Source: Candidatus Copromonas faecavium (nom. illeg.) (GTDB taxonomy: Bacteria > Bacillota > Clostridia > Lachnospirales > Lachnospiraceae). Taken from it: DNA of 64,000 nucleotides. A program made the position numbers and the translations under genes. The stretch is taken from positions 1 to 64,000 of the forward strand of contig DVGC01000006.1 in assembly GCA_018712915.1 (NCBI GenBank), written 5' to 3'. Shown here one piece after another: positions 16,969 to 25,872 of this stretch; positions within the stretch are counted from its first letter, which is position 1, and each line of letters begins with the position of its first letter. The notes under the pieces are model-generated. The model did no database searches, was not told the origin of the DNA, and worked only from the letters and a program-made list of their open reading frames with translations.

Positions 16969-17112
16969 GGCGATAGGACCGGCTGGATAGAAAGAAAAGC
17001 ATATAAAAGAAACAAAAGGGCAAAAGGTCAGGAGAGGAAAGACAAAAAATAAAAGAAAAAAGGAAAGGAGACAGATGTGCGGACGGACAGGCGGCCGCTA
17101 TGCGAGGAGGGT

Positions 17113-17796
17113 ATGCTTTCAAAACTGTATGATTTTTTGATGGGGGTTCTGGATGAGTTTTACAGCACGAAGCATAAATGGCTGAAGCTATTTTGGATTT
17201 TTTTGCTGGCGTCCCTGATTGGAGCCGGTGTTGAGATTGTTTTCATGCGTGTGACGGCAGGGGTATGGATGAGCAGGAGCAGTCTGCTGTACGGGCAGTT
17301 CAGCGTGATTTGGGGAGCCGGTGCGACACTGATGACGGTTTTGCTTCACCGGCTGAAAAGCAGAGACGACCGGTATATTTTTATTTGCGGAACGGTTCTC
17401 GGAGGCGCTTACGAATACCTCTGCAGCTTCCTGGGGGAATTGGTTTTTGGCGTGATCTTCTGGGACTACAGCGCGCTTCCTTTCAATATTGGCGGGCGAA
17501 TCAATTTGCTGTATTGTTTTTTCTGGGGATTTGCGGCGGTGATTTGGGTAAAAAATATTTATCCATTCCTCAGCGAAATCGTGAATCGCTTTTTTGTTAA
17601 GCAGAACCGTATTTTTGCCAGTATCTTTACGGTCTTTATGATTCTTAACATTACACTGTCAGCAGCGGCTCTGATCCGCTATGGACAGCGGCAGGAAGGG
17701 ATTCCTGCGGATAATGCCATAGAAAGATTTTTGGACGAACATTATGATGATGAGTACCTGGAATACCGGTATCAGAACATGAAAACAGCGGCTTAA
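17113..17796 (+). CDS. Putative ABC-transporter permease (PF06541/CmpB-like) membrane protein
   Basis: 227 residues from the ATG giving MLSKLYDFLMGVLDEF; GAGGAGG is close before it. A GTG at 17077 with AAAGGAG is an alternative start. About five membrane segments. The pattern CGTVLGGAYEYLCSFLGE and FWDYSALPFNIGGRINLLYC is characteristic of the family named putative ABC transporter permease, which is usually not next to an ATPase; none lies here. Its real transport role is undemonstrated. The stop codon lies within the loop of its terminator. Confidence 0.75.
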   Translation: MLSKLYDFLMGVLDEFYSTKHKWLKLFWIFLLASLIGAGVEIVFMRVTAGVWMSRSSLLYGQFSVIWGAGATLMTVLLHRLKSRDDRYIFICGTVLGGAYEYLCSFLGELVFGVIFWDYSALPFNIGGRINLLYCFFWGFAAVIWVKNIYPFLSEIVNRFFVKQNRIFASIFTVFMILNITLSAAALIRYGQRQEGIPADNAIERFLDEHYDDEYLEYRYQNMKTAA

Positions 17797-17811
17797 AAGG
17801 CCGCTGTTTTT
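17782..17811 (+). terminator. Terminator overlapping stop codon
   Basis: AACAGCGGC/GCCGCTGTT stem flanked by A4 and T5; the upstream gene's TAA sits in the loop. The A-rich 5' side may let it serve both directions. Confidence 0.8.
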
Positions 17812-17833
17812 GTATAAAATAAGTGAAAGAAAG

Positions 17834-17905
17834 CTGGGCCAGCCGGATTCGAACCGGCGTCTGCAAGAGTCAAAGTCTTGTGCCTTACCGCTTGGCGATG
17901 GCCCA
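17834..17905 (-). tRNA. tRNA-Gln (TTG)
   Basis: Read on the minus strand: acceptor TGGGCCA/TGGCCCA, discriminator G, anticodon loop CTTTGAC (TTG), T-loop GGTTCGAATC. Confidence 0.96.
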
Positions 17906-17940
17906 GGATTGGCAGATGCACGGAGCAACCGCTCCCGGTT

Positions 17941-17969
17941 ATTCTACCATAAAAATATAGAAATATCAA
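17941..17969 (-). promoter_or_regulatory. Promoter of tRNA-Gln
   Basis: On the minus strand TTGATA-N17-TAGAAT, 35 nt upstream of the tRNA. Confidence 0.7.
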
Positions 17970-18065
17970 TGACTTATCAGAATTTCGAAAAAGTGTGAAC
18001 AGAAGCCTTTCCTGACCATCGGGTATCATTGGCCGGATGACTTAGAGAATCAAACAGAACATGAG

Positions 18066-18104
18066 AAAAGCACCCGCGCGGGGTATTTGGCGCGGGTGCT
18101 TTTT
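18066..18104 (-). terminator. Bidirectional terminator below the AbgT gene
   Basis: A 14-bp stem AAAAGCACCCGCGC/GCGCGGGTGCTTTT with A-run on one side and T-run on the other. It terminates the leftward transporter gene before tRNA-Gln. Confidence 0.85.
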
Positions 18105-18148
18105 GTGTAATGTGATAGTGTTTTGTTTTTGGTAATTCTAAGCTTGAA

Positions 18149-19684
18149 TTAGATGATACCAGCCGGTAAATAAACCGGAGCGCCCGGTCCAACCGGAAGG
18201 CCAAGAATCATCCAGACTACCAGCATAATAATCCAGAAGAATTCAAGGATGAACGCAACAGTGAAGTTACAGGAAATAATGGTACCGATCTTAATGTCAG
18301 GCATATATTTGGACTGTGCCACGGACAGAAGCATCCACAGGTAAGCGGAAGTCGGTCCGAACAGGTTACCGGCAGAGTCGCCAAGACGATAAATCATCTG
18401 AGTAAATGCCGGATGATAGCCAAGCAGCATGAACATCGGGACGAAAATGGGAGCGAAAATTGCCCATTTTGCAGAACCGGAGCTGAAGAAGATATCAATC
18501 AAAGTACACAGAACGATGAAGGCAATGATCATCGGGATTCCGGTAAATCCAACGGTCTCCAGGAAGTCAGCGCCGGCAATGGCGGAAATAGTACCGATGT
18601 TGGTCCAGTTGAACAGTCCCTGGAACTGTCCGCCGAAGAAACAGAAGGCAACATAGGAACCCATGGCGCCCATCTGCTTGCACATTGCTTTATGAATATC
18701 TGTTACGTTCTTGAAGGTGCCGGATGCATAACCGAAGGGGATAGCAACAACGGAAAACAGAACGAACAGGATCGGAATCAGGCCGGACAGAAGCGGGGAA
18801 CCGATGATTCCGCCGTCTTCAGCTGCCAGCGGGCCACTGATAAACAGAGCTGCGATGATAACAGCGTAGATAATGAAAGCAATCAGGGAAGCTCTCATAC
18901 CTTTTTTCTGCTCCGGAGTGACTTCTTCCATTTTTTCCATCTCGCCGTGATATGTACCGAAACGGGGCTCAAGGATCTTCGTTACAACGGTACCGATAAC
19001 TGCGCAGCACAGGAAGGTGGAAGCAGCCTTGAAGAACCAGTTACAGGTAGCATCTACGGTAAAGCCGGAATCCGGAAGGAAGTTGGCAAGCGTATCGTTG
19101 GTGAAGCCCATCAGCAGAGTGTCTGTACCGGACGGAAGGATATTTGCAGCATATCCAACCTGAGCGCCGATGTAACCGCAGAGAAGACCAACCACCGGAT
19201 GCTTGTTAATTCCCATGTATACGACGGCTGCCAGCGGAGGAACCGCGATGGAAGCGGAGTCGGATGCAATGTTCATTACGATACCGATGAAAACGATTAC
19301 ATAGGGAACCATAACCGGGGGGACATTCTTCATGGCGCTCTTAATGAGGGTCATAAGAAGTCCTGCTTCCTCACAGAGTCCGATACCAAGTGTCATAACA
19401 AGAACCAGACCCAGAGGACCATAACCTGTGAAGTTGGAAACCATGCTGTCCAGGAACCAGTCCAGACCTTCGACAGTGAACAGGTTTTTGGCAGTAACCA
19501 CTTCGTCAGTTGCGGGGTTTACAAGTGCAACGCCTGTAACGGTACAGATTGTACCGATAACGGCCACAATCACAAACAGAATACAGAACAGGATTGTTGG
19601 CGGCGGCAGCTTGTTACATGCAGCTTCTACCACATTCATAAAGGTGTCTAGAAAGCCGCCTTTTTTGGCTGTGTTTTCTTTCAT
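18149..19684 (-). CDS. AbgT-family transporter
   Basis: The start MKENTAKKGGFLDTF is preceded by AAGGAGAG and gives 511 residues; the track ORF adds 22 codons upstream. About 11-13 membrane segments with the AbgT family pattern (FTGYGPLGLVLVMTLGIGLCEEAG, SDSASIAVPPLAAVVY, FGPTSAYLWMLLSVAQ). The namesake imports p-aminobenzoyl-glutamate, a folate breakdown product; relatives export sulfonamides. No abgA/abgB hydrolase pair is adjacent, so the substrate is open. Single gene with its own terminator. Confidence 0.88.
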   Translation of the reverse strand: MKENTAKKGGFLDTFMNVVEAACNKLPPPTILFCILFVIVAVIGTICTVTGVALVNPATDEVVTAKNLFTVEGLDWFLDSMVSNFTGYGPLGLVLVMTLGIGLCEEAGLLMTLIKSAMKNVPPVMVPYVIVFIGIVMNIASDSASIAVPPLAAVVYMGINKHPVVGLLCGYIGAQVGYAANILPSGTDTLLMGFTNDTLANFLPDSGFTVDATCNWFFKAASTFLCCAVIGTVVTKILEPRFGTYHGEMEKMEEVTPEQKKGMRASLIAFIIYAVIIAALFISGPLAAEDGGIIGSPLLSGLIPILFVLFSVVAIPFGYASGTFKNVTDIHKAMCKQMGAMGSYVAFCFFGGQFQGLFNWTNIGTISAIAGADFLETVGFTGIPMIIAFIVLCTLIDIFFSSGSAKWAIFAPIFVPMFMLLGYHPAFTQMIYRLGDSAGNLFGPTSAYLWMLLSVAQSKYMPDIKIGTIISCNFTVAFILEFFWIIMLVVWMILGLPVGPGAPVYLPAGII

Positions 19685-20077
19685 TTGAATCTCTCCTTTT
19701 CTGAAAAAAGATTTTAAGACCGCTGCTGCTTTCCGGTGTTTATTGTGCAAAAGAATTTTATAAAAATCCCCCTGTTCGGAGAAACAACTGCGGCCTCACA
19801 GAGAAACTGACGGAAACACGACAAAAAACGCTCCGGACGATGCCGTGTGCAAGTGGCACAAATCGCTTTTATACCCCCCAAAAGCTCAAGAATGTTTTCT
19901 GCTACCCAATTCCGTCGTTGCTCCTATTATACTATAAATCCTATAAAAAAGCTACAAAAATTTTAGAAAATGGTAAGCAATTTTATAAATTGGTAATAAA
20001 AGCTGGAAACTCAAAGGAAAATCAAGGAGAGACACAGAGACTTTTGGGGAATTGTTTTGTGATTTTTGTACAATAGA
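19685..20077. other. Intergenic region, divergent regulatory space
   Basis: No convincing gene. On the minus strand a TATAAT lies about 240 nt before the transporter but lacks a good -35 at 16-18 bp. The stretch near 19920-20000 is A/T-rich. Confidence 0.4.
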
Positions 20078-20106
20078 TTGCGTTTCAGTAAAATTCATGT
20101 TAGAAT
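20078..20106 (+). promoter_or_regulatory. Promoter of the NERD-like gene
   Basis: TTGCGT-N17-TAGAAT, about 40 nt before the start codon. Confidence 0.6.
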
Positions 20107-20148
20107 AAACTGCGAAAATATGACGTACATACCCGGGAGGAATACACA

Positions 20149-20787
20149 ATGAATTTGTTCAGCGATAACTTTGATATGTGGAAATTGAACTCGATATGGG
20201 ATTACCTGTCATTTTTCGCTTATCTTTTGATAGGAATTGTTATTTTTGTGATTGCGGCCCGTTACTTGAGCGGACAAAGAAATCACAAGGCGGCGCTGAA
20301 ACGGACGGTACGGCGGCTGCGGCGGCTGGCCGGAAGACGTTCCAGGATGTATGAAGAGGTTTCTTTAAAGCTGCCGGAGGGCGAGCAGAAGTTTGACGCG
20401 GTTCTGGCTGATAAGAGCGGGGTTTATCTGATTAAGGTGTATGGATGGGGAACGAAGATTTACGGCTCTCCGGAAGGCGAAAACTGGCGTCGGGAGGATG
20501 CCAAGAGAAAGGAAGAATTCCCCAATCCGCTGCTGGAGCTGAGGAGGGGCGTCCAGGGAATCCAGCAGGTTCTCGAAGAGCAGGGAATCAAGGGCGTTAA
20601 GGTGATGCCGATGGTGGTGTTTGCGGATAATTTCCAGACTCCGGAGCTTTATATTGGATATGGCTCCTGCTCCACTACTTTTCAGGAAATGAAGGGATGG
20701 TACAAAAAGCAGGCGGGCGTTAAGAAGGAACAGTATGATTTTGCAAGAGTTTCTTCTATATTAGATGGATTGTGCGTGAAGGGGTAA
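20149..20787 (+). CDS. Membrane protein with degenerate NERD-like domain
   Basis: 212 residues: one transmembrane segment at about 18-38, a basic stretch, then a NERD (nuclease-related) domain at about 65-185. The usual core Asp is present (FDAVL, Asp83), but the following E-x-K catalytic pair reads K96-V-Y98 (LIKVYGWG), so both key residues are changed. The NPL...RRGVQGIQQ helix typical of NERD proteins follows. Nuclease activity is therefore doubtful and a binding or scaffold role is more likely. Own promoter; GGGAGG before the ATG. Confidence 0.65.
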   Translation: MNLFSDNFDMWKLNSIWDYLSFFAYLLIGIVIFVIAARYLSGQRNHKAALKRTVRRLRRLAGRRSRMYEEVSLKLPEGEQKFDAVLADKSGVYLIKVYGWGTKIYGSPEGENWRREDAKRKEEFPNPLLELRRGVQGIQQVLEEQGIKGVKVMPMVVFADNFQTPELYIGYGSCSTTFQEMKGWYKKQAGVKKEQYDFARVSSILDGLCVKG

Positions 20788-20942
20788 ATTTGCCGGATTT
20801 GCGCAGATATAGCTGCCGGAAAAGGCACTGCGGTTTGGGCTTATGGCGGAGGAGGCCGATGATTTGCGGAAGTTCCTCCCAGTAAGATAGATGCAGAAAT
20901 GATATGGGGAAACAAACGAAAACACAAGGAGGGGTTTGAAAC

Positions 20943-22049
20943 ATGGTAAATGAAAAAAGGCTTCTGGATACATTCCTGGAGTACATTCAGATTGACAGTG
21001 AAACCAAGAATGAGAAAGCAATGGGAGAAAAACTGGCGGCTGATTTGAAGGCCCTTGGTCTTGAGGTAAAAACTGATAAGGCAGGAGAAGGGTTCGGCTC
21101 CAATGGATTTAATGTGTATGCATATCTTCCGGGCACGCTTCCGGGCGATCCGACGATTATGTGTGCTCATATGGATACGGTTATTCCTGGAAACGGCGTA
21201 AAACCGATCATTGAGGATGGCGTTATCCGGACGGATGGAAAGACGGTTCTGGGCGGAGATGATAAGTCCGGAATTGCTGCGATTATGGAGGCCGTCCGCG
21301 TGATTCTTGAGCAGAAGATTCCCTGCAGAAGTACAGAAATTTTATTTACCATTGGGGAAGAAGGCGGAATGCACGGAGCAAAGAACATGGACTACAGCAT
21401 GCTGAAAGGCAAAGAGGCCATGATTTTTGACGCCAGCGGAGACATTGGAAAGGTGCTTACCTGCGGACCGGGGCAGATTAAGATTAATGCTGCGGTGATC
21501 GGACGTTCTGCCCATGCAGGCCTGGCTCCCGAGGCTGGAATCAGCGCAATCCAGGCAGCGGCGAAAGGAATTGCCAAGATGAATCTGCTGCGGATTGATG
21601 AGGAAACGACCTGCAACATCGGTACTCTGAAATCAGAATATGCAACAAACATTGTGCCGGAAAAGGCTACTCTGGTGGCTGAAGTCAGAAGCCGGAATCT
21701 GGATAAGCTGAATGCCCAGGCGGCTCATATCAAACAGTGCCTGGAGGAGGCCTGCCAGGAGCTGGGTGCAACACTGGAAATCGATTTGACAACCAATTAT
21801 GTCAGCTTCCAGGTAGAGAATGATGACGAATTGGTAAAACGGGTGTTTGATGCCTGCGGCCGTCTTGGATACACTGCGTCCACGGAAAAGGGCGGCGGCG
21901 GCAGCGATGCCAATGTGATGGCTCTGCATGGAATTAAACCGATCGTTCTTGCGACAGGAATGACCAAGGTTCATACGACTGGTGAGACTTTGAAAATTTC
22001 CGATTTGAATCAGTGTGCAGAACTGATTCTGGATTTGATGACGCATTAA
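20943..22049 (+). CDS. PepT-like M20 family metallopeptidase
   Basis: 368 residues. Two-zinc M20 peptidase with the metal-ligand series visible in order: His in MCAHMDTV near 78, Asp in GGDDKSG near 110, Glu-Glu in TIGEEGG near 142, Asp in FDASG near 166 and His in TKVHTTGE near 345. The length and layout fit the tripeptidase T-like proteins, which remove N-terminal residues from short peptides in the cytoplasm. AAGGAGG lies before the ATG. A strong terminator follows 125 nt downstream. Confidence 0.9.
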   Translation: MVNEKRLLDTFLEYIQIDSETKNEKAMGEKLAADLKALGLEVKTDKAGEGFGSNGFNVYAYLPGTLPGDPTIMCAHMDTVIPGNGVKPIIEDGVIRTDGKTVLGGDDKSGIAAIMEAVRVILEQKIPCRSTEILFTIGEEGGMHGAKNMDYSMLKGKEAMIFDASGDIGKVLTCGPGQIKINAAVIGRSAHAGLAPEAGISAIQAAAKGIAKMNLLRIDEETTCNIGTLKSEYATNIVPEKATLVAEVRSRNLDKLNAQAAHIKQCLEEACQELGATLEIDLTTNYVSFQVENDDELVKRVFDACGRLGYTASTEKGGGGSDANVMALHGIKPIVLATGMTKVHTTGETLKISDLNQCAELILDLMTH

Positions 22050-22172
22050 AGATTTTGCCGGGCGGACGCAGATATTCCTGCAGGTTCAGGATATCTGCCA
22101 GACCGGGCAGAGAAGAACATGAACGCACAGCCTGGTTTGCGCTGACAGCGTTTGCTTTTGTGAGAAACAGAT

Positions 22173-22209
22173 AAAAAAATTCCGGCCATGCACTGGCCGG
22201 AATTTTTTT
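22173..22209 (+). terminator. Strong terminator after the PepT-like gene
   Basis: A 14-bp stem AAAAAATTCCGGCC/GGCCGGAATTTTTT with 7-nt loop and T7 tail. Confidence 0.93.
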
Positions 22210-22234
22210 GCACATAAACACTAAAGGGGGATGT

Positions 22235-22372
22235 ATGAGTAACTTTTTCTATGTAAATCCACGGATTGAAATCCGGGAATTGTTGTTAGGCGAGTCCGGC
22301 AGCGGTTCGCGCGCGTCTTTCTTTCCTGCCGGCCCCATTTGTTTTTGTTTATGCTGTAAGTATAGCGGATAA
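22235..22372 (+). CDS. Candidate 45-residue Cys-rich peptide
   Basis: A short ORF absent from the track. It starts MSNFFYVNPRIEIRELLLGE after AAAGGGGG (5 nt spacing) and ends with a Gly/Ser hinge, FFPAGP and four closely spaced cysteines (CFCLCC) before KYSG. The leader-hinge-core layout is like that of a ribosomally made modified peptide or short exported peptide. No maturation enzyme or exporter gene lies beside it and no promoter is evident after the upstream terminator. Not a recognised family; may be chance. Confidence 0.3.
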   Translation: MSNFFYVNPRIEIRELLLGESGSGSRASFFPAGPICFCLCCKYSG

Positions 22373-22474
22373 TTGTGTCGGAAGTATGGAAAAATTATAA
22401 AAGGAAAATGAAATAAACGTCGTTTTTCATAAGAAAAATGAAATGTATTTTAATAATTTCTTCCTTGATATCAA

Positions 22475-22503
22475 TGAGGGCAGATGGTATAGTATAGCCT
22501 GTT
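22475..22503 (+). promoter_or_regulatory. Promoter of the lipoprotein gene
   Basis: TTGATA-N17-TATAGT, 65 nt before the start codon. The 100 bases before it are A/T-rich with no gene. Confidence 0.65.
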
Positions 22504-22567
22504 ACCTCGACTGGTAACAGGGAAAACAAAAATGCCCATTGGGGCACAGGTGAGGAGAGTGCGACTT

Positions 22568-23218
22568 ATGAAAAAGAAAATTATGACAGTGATGGCGATC
22601 TGTGCCGTATCTCTGGCAGCGACAGCTTGTGGTTCCAATACGCAGGAAACAACAGCGGCGGAAACAACAACGACAGAAACAACAACGGAGATGGCTGCTG
22701 ACGAGAGTACAGATGCAGAGGAGGCTTCAGCAGAGGGAGAAGAAACTTCCGGGGCAGAAGGAGAAGAGAGCGAAGCGGCAGAGACAACCAAGGCCGATCT
22801 TTCCAATGTAGACCCGCAGGAGGCTCTTGGACCGGGAGCTTTTGACGAGAATGAAAGCGTGGCTCTGGAGGAAAACCAGAATTTTTCAGATCTGGAAAAT
22901 TCCGATTATAAGGGCTTTGCCGGTCAGGTTGTTCAGGCTGTGACGGCAAAAGATATGAATGCATTGGCAGATCTGATGCATTATCCTGTTTATATTTCCT
23001 TTGTGAAGGATAATGACGGAGTTGTAAGTGACAAGGACAGCTTCCTTGCCCTGGATCCGGAAATGGTATTCGACAGCGCTCTTGTAGAAGCTGTTCAGGC
23101 AGCTGATTTGGAGGCTTTGGAGCCGTCCATGGCCGGTGTTGTGATTGGCGACGATACGCCCAATGTGATCATCAATTCGACGGACGGAACCCTGGGAATC
23201 GTTGGTATGAATTATTAA
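22568..23218 (+). CDS. Thr/Glu-rich lipoprotein of unknown function
   Basis: Start MKKKIMTVMAICAV after GAGGAG gives 216 residues; the track ORF is 12 codons too long. A lipobox LAATAC marks lipid attachment. Residues 25-80 are a low-complexity Thr/Glu/Ala linker (TTTTETTTEMAADES). The folded part, about 110-216, has the pattern of small clostridial lipoproteins with an NTF2-like alpha-beta region (MNALADLMHYPVYISF, NVIINSTDGTLGI). It is probably displayed on the outer face of the membrane; ligand unknown. Confidence 0.75.
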   Translation: MKKKIMTVMAICAVSLAATACGSNTQETTAAETTTTETTTEMAADESTDAEEASAEGEETSGAEGEESEAAETTKADLSNVDPQEALGPGAFDENESVALEENQNFSDLENSDYKGFAGQVVQAVTAKDMNALADLMHYPVYISFVKDNDGVVSDKDSFLALDPEMVFDSALVEAVQAADLEALEPSMAGVVIGDDTPNVIINSTDGTLGIVGMNY

Positions 23219-23324
23219 TCGGACACTGGATGAAACAAAGAGGTGAGTGGGACTCACGGAAAGCAAAACGTATCATTGACCAGAAACGTGTTTAAATGGC
23301 TGTGTGACCAGTCGTAAACAGGTG

Positions 23325-23382
23325 ATGGCCGCAGAACATGCGGGGCAAAAACGCTGCATGTCCTGCGGCCATGTTTTATTTT
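23325..23382 (+). terminator. Terminator after lipoprotein gene
   Basis: ATGGCCGCAG/CTGCGGCCAT with an inner ACATGC/GCATGT stem, then GTTTTATTTT. From here to the deacylase 3' end (about 23383-23567) no gene is supported. Confidence 0.75.
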
Positions 23383-23567
23383 GTGGGAAATACCGTGCTG
23401 AATGAAAGTACAAAGCAATGGAGCTTTTATGAAATAGAAAACGCTCTGCTGCGGATATGTGTTCCGCACCAAGGAAAATGGCTGCTGACGCAGCCGCGTT
23501 TTGGTGCGGGTGTGCGCTGCAGCGCCCGCTTTTAAGACCGTTCAAATATGATGCCGGAGGGAACGGC

Positions 23568-24041
23568 TCAGGCCTGCATGGTTTTGCAGACGTCAATCCA
23601 CTGGTGACAGCGGGAAAACTGCTCCAGTTCCGGTATGGTGAGCCGGACAGCGCTGTTTTCACTGCCGGCGGCGGGATAGACCACGTCAAACCGCTTCAGA
23701 GAGTCATCCAGGAACACGCGGACCCTGTCTTTTATGGCGAAAGGACAGACGCCGCCGGGAGCATGTCCGATATCTGTTTCCACTTCCTCCCTTGGAATCA
23801 TTTTTGCCTTCTGGTGGAAGGCTTCTTTATATTTATGATTGTCTATTTTTACATCTCCGGCCGTTACAATCAGGATAGGGCCGTCATCTGTAAGGAATGA
23901 CATGGTTTTTGCGATTCTGGCCGGTTCACAGCCTACGGCCTTTGCCGCCAGTTCTACGGTTGCGCTGGATACGCTGAACGTGAGAACCTTATCGCCGGCG
24001 CCGGCTTCATCAAAATACTGTTTGACTTTATCATATGACAT
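23568..24041 (-). CDS. YbaK/ProX-type aminoacyl-tRNA deacylase
   Basis: The start chosen (MSYDKVKQYFDEAG) has AGAGGAA before it and gives 157 residues; the 200-codon track ORF is over-extended. It is a single YbaK/EbsC editing domain with the conserved Lys in IAKTMSF and the GGVCPFA loop. Members hydrolyse mischarged Cys-tRNA(Pro) or Ala-tRNA(Pro) in trans. It lies 125 nt downstream of the YwaF gene on the same strand. Confidence 0.88.
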   Translation of the reverse strand: MSYDKVKQYFDEAGAGDKVLTFSVSSATVELAAKAVGCEPARIAKTMSFLTDDGPILIVTAGDVKIDNHKYKEAFHQKAKMIPREEVETDIGHAPGGVCPFAIKDRVRVFLDDSLKRFDVVYPAAGSENSAVRLTIPELEQFSRCHQWIDVCKTMQA

Positions 24042-24166
24042 GAGAAATTCCTCTTTTCCTGCGGTGTTTTCTGACAGTATAAGACGAAGAGCGGGATTCG
24101 TCAAGAGCAGGCAGGGAGAAAAGAGAGGCCGGGAGTGAGCAGACGGAAAAGAGCCCCGGAGGCGGC

Positions 24167-24943
24167 TCATGCACTGTGAACGACTTTTTTCATGATTTCA
24201 TGAACCGTCCGGCTTCCCAGAAGAATTGCCGCCAGATAAACCAGGATTCCCGGAAAGATTCCAAGGGCCAGAGAGATCTGGTGGAACACCGGCTGAACGG
24301 AAGGATGATAGGGAGATATGTAAAACATGTCGGCATTTGCTTGCGGGCCGGTGACCGTATTGATGAACAGAGCGATGAGGCAGCAGGCTAAAAAGAGCGG
24401 AATTTCTGCCATCCAGTCCCGGTTTCCCTGTGCGGAAAGTCCGGAGAATCCGCAGAACAGGCCGATAAAAAAGAGAAGAAAATGCCAGAAGAAGCCGTGA
24501 AGCGTCAGCGTCCAGTAGGGATACAGGAAGCCCGGCGGAAAAGCCAGGGCAAAAACGGCGCCCAGGATACCAAAATCCTGCAGAAAAGAGGCCAGAATGG
24601 TACGTGTCGATTCCTTTTTTGCCAGAGGAAGAAGCAGGCAGAGGTACATGGGAGTGCTGCAGAGCTGAAATGGAAAATACCACCAGTTGTAGCGGAACCC
24701 ATTCAGATAGTAGAGGAAACACTGCTTGTAGGCTTCCATAAGGGCCAGGAGCATACCGCATGCAAACAGAATACGGATGGCTTTTTTCTGGCATCCGTTT
24801 CCCCGGCGGCCCAGAAAGCGGGCGGAAAGGAATGCAAAGGACAGTCCGGCGGCCGTCAGAAGCAGATGAAAAGAGGAATAGGGCTTTGGAGGCGTCATGG
24901 GCCAGGCAGTAGCCTGAAGAACATCTATGAGAATCTCGGGCAT
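24167..24943 (-). CDS. YwaF family (TIGR02206) membrane protein
   Basis: 258 residues from the ATG after GAGGTGA. Six or seven membrane segments and the family features MEAYKQ, WWYFPFQLCSTPMYL, HGFFWHF and NADMFYISPYH. The family has no proven function. It lies 7 nt after the SdpI-like gene, so it belongs to the SdpR-SdpI transcript and might share in the envelope-protection role proposed for that unit; that is inference from position only. Confidence 0.85.
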   Translation of the reverse strand: MPEILIDVLQATAWPMTPPKPYSSFHLLLTAAGLSFAFLSARFLGRRGNGCQKKAIRILFACGMLLALMEAYKQCFLYYLNGFRYNWWYFPFQLCSTPMYLCLLLPLAKKESTRTILASFLQDFGILGAVFALAFPPGFLYPYWTLTLHGFFWHFLLFFIGLFCGFSGLSAQGNRDWMAEIPLFLACCLIALFINTVTGPQANADMFYISPYHPSVQPVFHQISLALGIFPGILVYLAAILLGSRTVHEIMKKVVHSA

Positions 24944-24950
24944 ATTTGCT

Positions 24951-25598
24951 TCACCTCGTTTCCTTTTTCCGCCACCAGTAGTAGGACATGGCATAAGGAA
25001 TCAGACAGGCGGCCAGCAGGCTCCCCATTCCCAGTACCAGCATACCCTGACCGGTGGCTGCGACCGCTGCGCTTATGATCCAGACGACTCCTGCAAGGAA
25101 AAACAGCTTGCCGCCCAGCCTGTGGGTGCGCTTCCAGTTTTCGTCATCGGCCAGTGCCCAGGGGGTGCGGATGCCGGAAAAGAAGTTTGGTTTAAATTTG
25201 GGCATGATATTTCCGGTAATGAGGAACAGGACTCCTATCGAAAACCAGACGAGCCGGCGCATATCAAACAATCCGGGACGCAGAGCCTGAAGCTCCAGGG
25301 CAGCGGTCAGCACAGCAAAGAACAGGTTCATGAAGACACAGAATAAATTATACTCTTTCATGAACTTCATATAGTTTTTCTTCGGATCAATTTTCGGAAC
25401 AATATCCAGCAGAATGTTAAAAAACAGCATCATGGCAGGCAGCAGCCAGATGATTCGCCGGGAACCATAAGAAACGATTCCGTTGATGTTCCACTGACTG
25501 GGAATCTGGTCCGGAAGGTGGGAATAGGAAACGAGGACTCCGATTGATACAGCCAGTGTAAGCAGAGTACACAGCAGAAGTCTTGTTTTTCGTGTCAT
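24951..25598 (-). CDS. SdpI-family immunity-like membrane protein
   Basis: 215 residues, about six membrane segments. The DUF1648 pattern is near the N-terminus (LPDQIPSQWNINGIVSYGSRR) and the SdpI C-terminal repeat domain includes GNIMPKFKPNFFSGIRTPWAL and WKRTHRLGGKLFF. In Bacillus subtilis SdpI protects against the SdpC toxin and sequesters SdpR at the membrane. Here it lies 13 nt downstream of an SdpR-like gene with no sdpABC, so it probably answers an external peptide or membrane stress rather than guarding against self-made toxin. Confidence 0.88.
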   Translation of the reverse strand: MTRKTRLLLCTLLTLAVSIGVLVSYSHLPDQIPSQWNINGIVSYGSRRIIWLLPAMMLFFNILLDIVPKIDPKKNYMKFMKEYNLFCVFMNLFFAVLTAALELQALRPGLFDMRRLVWFSIGVLFLITGNIMPKFKPNFFSGIRTPWALADDENWKRTHRLGGKLFFLAGVVWIISAAVAATGQGMLVLGMGSLLAACLIPYAMSYYWWRKKETR

Positions 25599-25611
25599 AT
25601 AACGGCCTCCT

Positions 25612-25872
25612 TCAGCCTTTTAATTCCAGCATCCACCGGATGATGTCGTCAACGACAGAGGTGTTCAGGGAATATCGAATGTATTTTCCCTGCTTTTCCT
25701 CATCGACCAGTCCGGCCTGCTTTAGTATGGACAGATGGTGGGAAATGGTGGCGCCAGTCATGTCAAAGGAGCCTGCAATTTCTCCTGCATACATGTCCCC
25801 TTTGCTTAAAAGGCGCAGGATTTCCCTTCTGGTAGGGTCCGATAATGCCCGGAATGCGTCGGCAAATGACAA
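25612..25872 (-). CDS. SdpR-type ArsR-family autorepressor
   Basis: The ribosome site decides the start: AAAGGAGGA lies 7 nt before a TTG that gives an 86-residue protein beginning SFADAFRALSDPTRREIL, the normal SdpR N-terminus. The ATG used by the track (25908) has no such site and would place the SD inside the coding region. It is a winged-helix ArsR domain with recognition helix TGATISHHLSILKQAG and no metal-binding Cys pair. It should repress its own operon through the dyad upstream. Confidence 0.88.
   Translation of the reverse strand: MSFADAFRALSDPTRREILRLLSKGDMYAGEIAGSFDMTGATISHHLSILKQAGLVDEEKQGKYIRYSLNTSVVDDIIRWMLELKG

Noticed and set aside
18413-19651. 412-residue plus-strand ORF
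   Set aside because: Shadow of the AbgT transporter on the opposite strand; His/Asn/Cys-rich composition, no ribosome site.
19900-19960. Promoter of the AbgT gene
   Set aside because: A minus-strand TATAAT is present but no acceptable -35 lies at 16-18 bp.
23338-23535. 65-residue ORF after the lipoprotein
   Set aside because: Starts inside the terminator hairpin and has no ribosome site.
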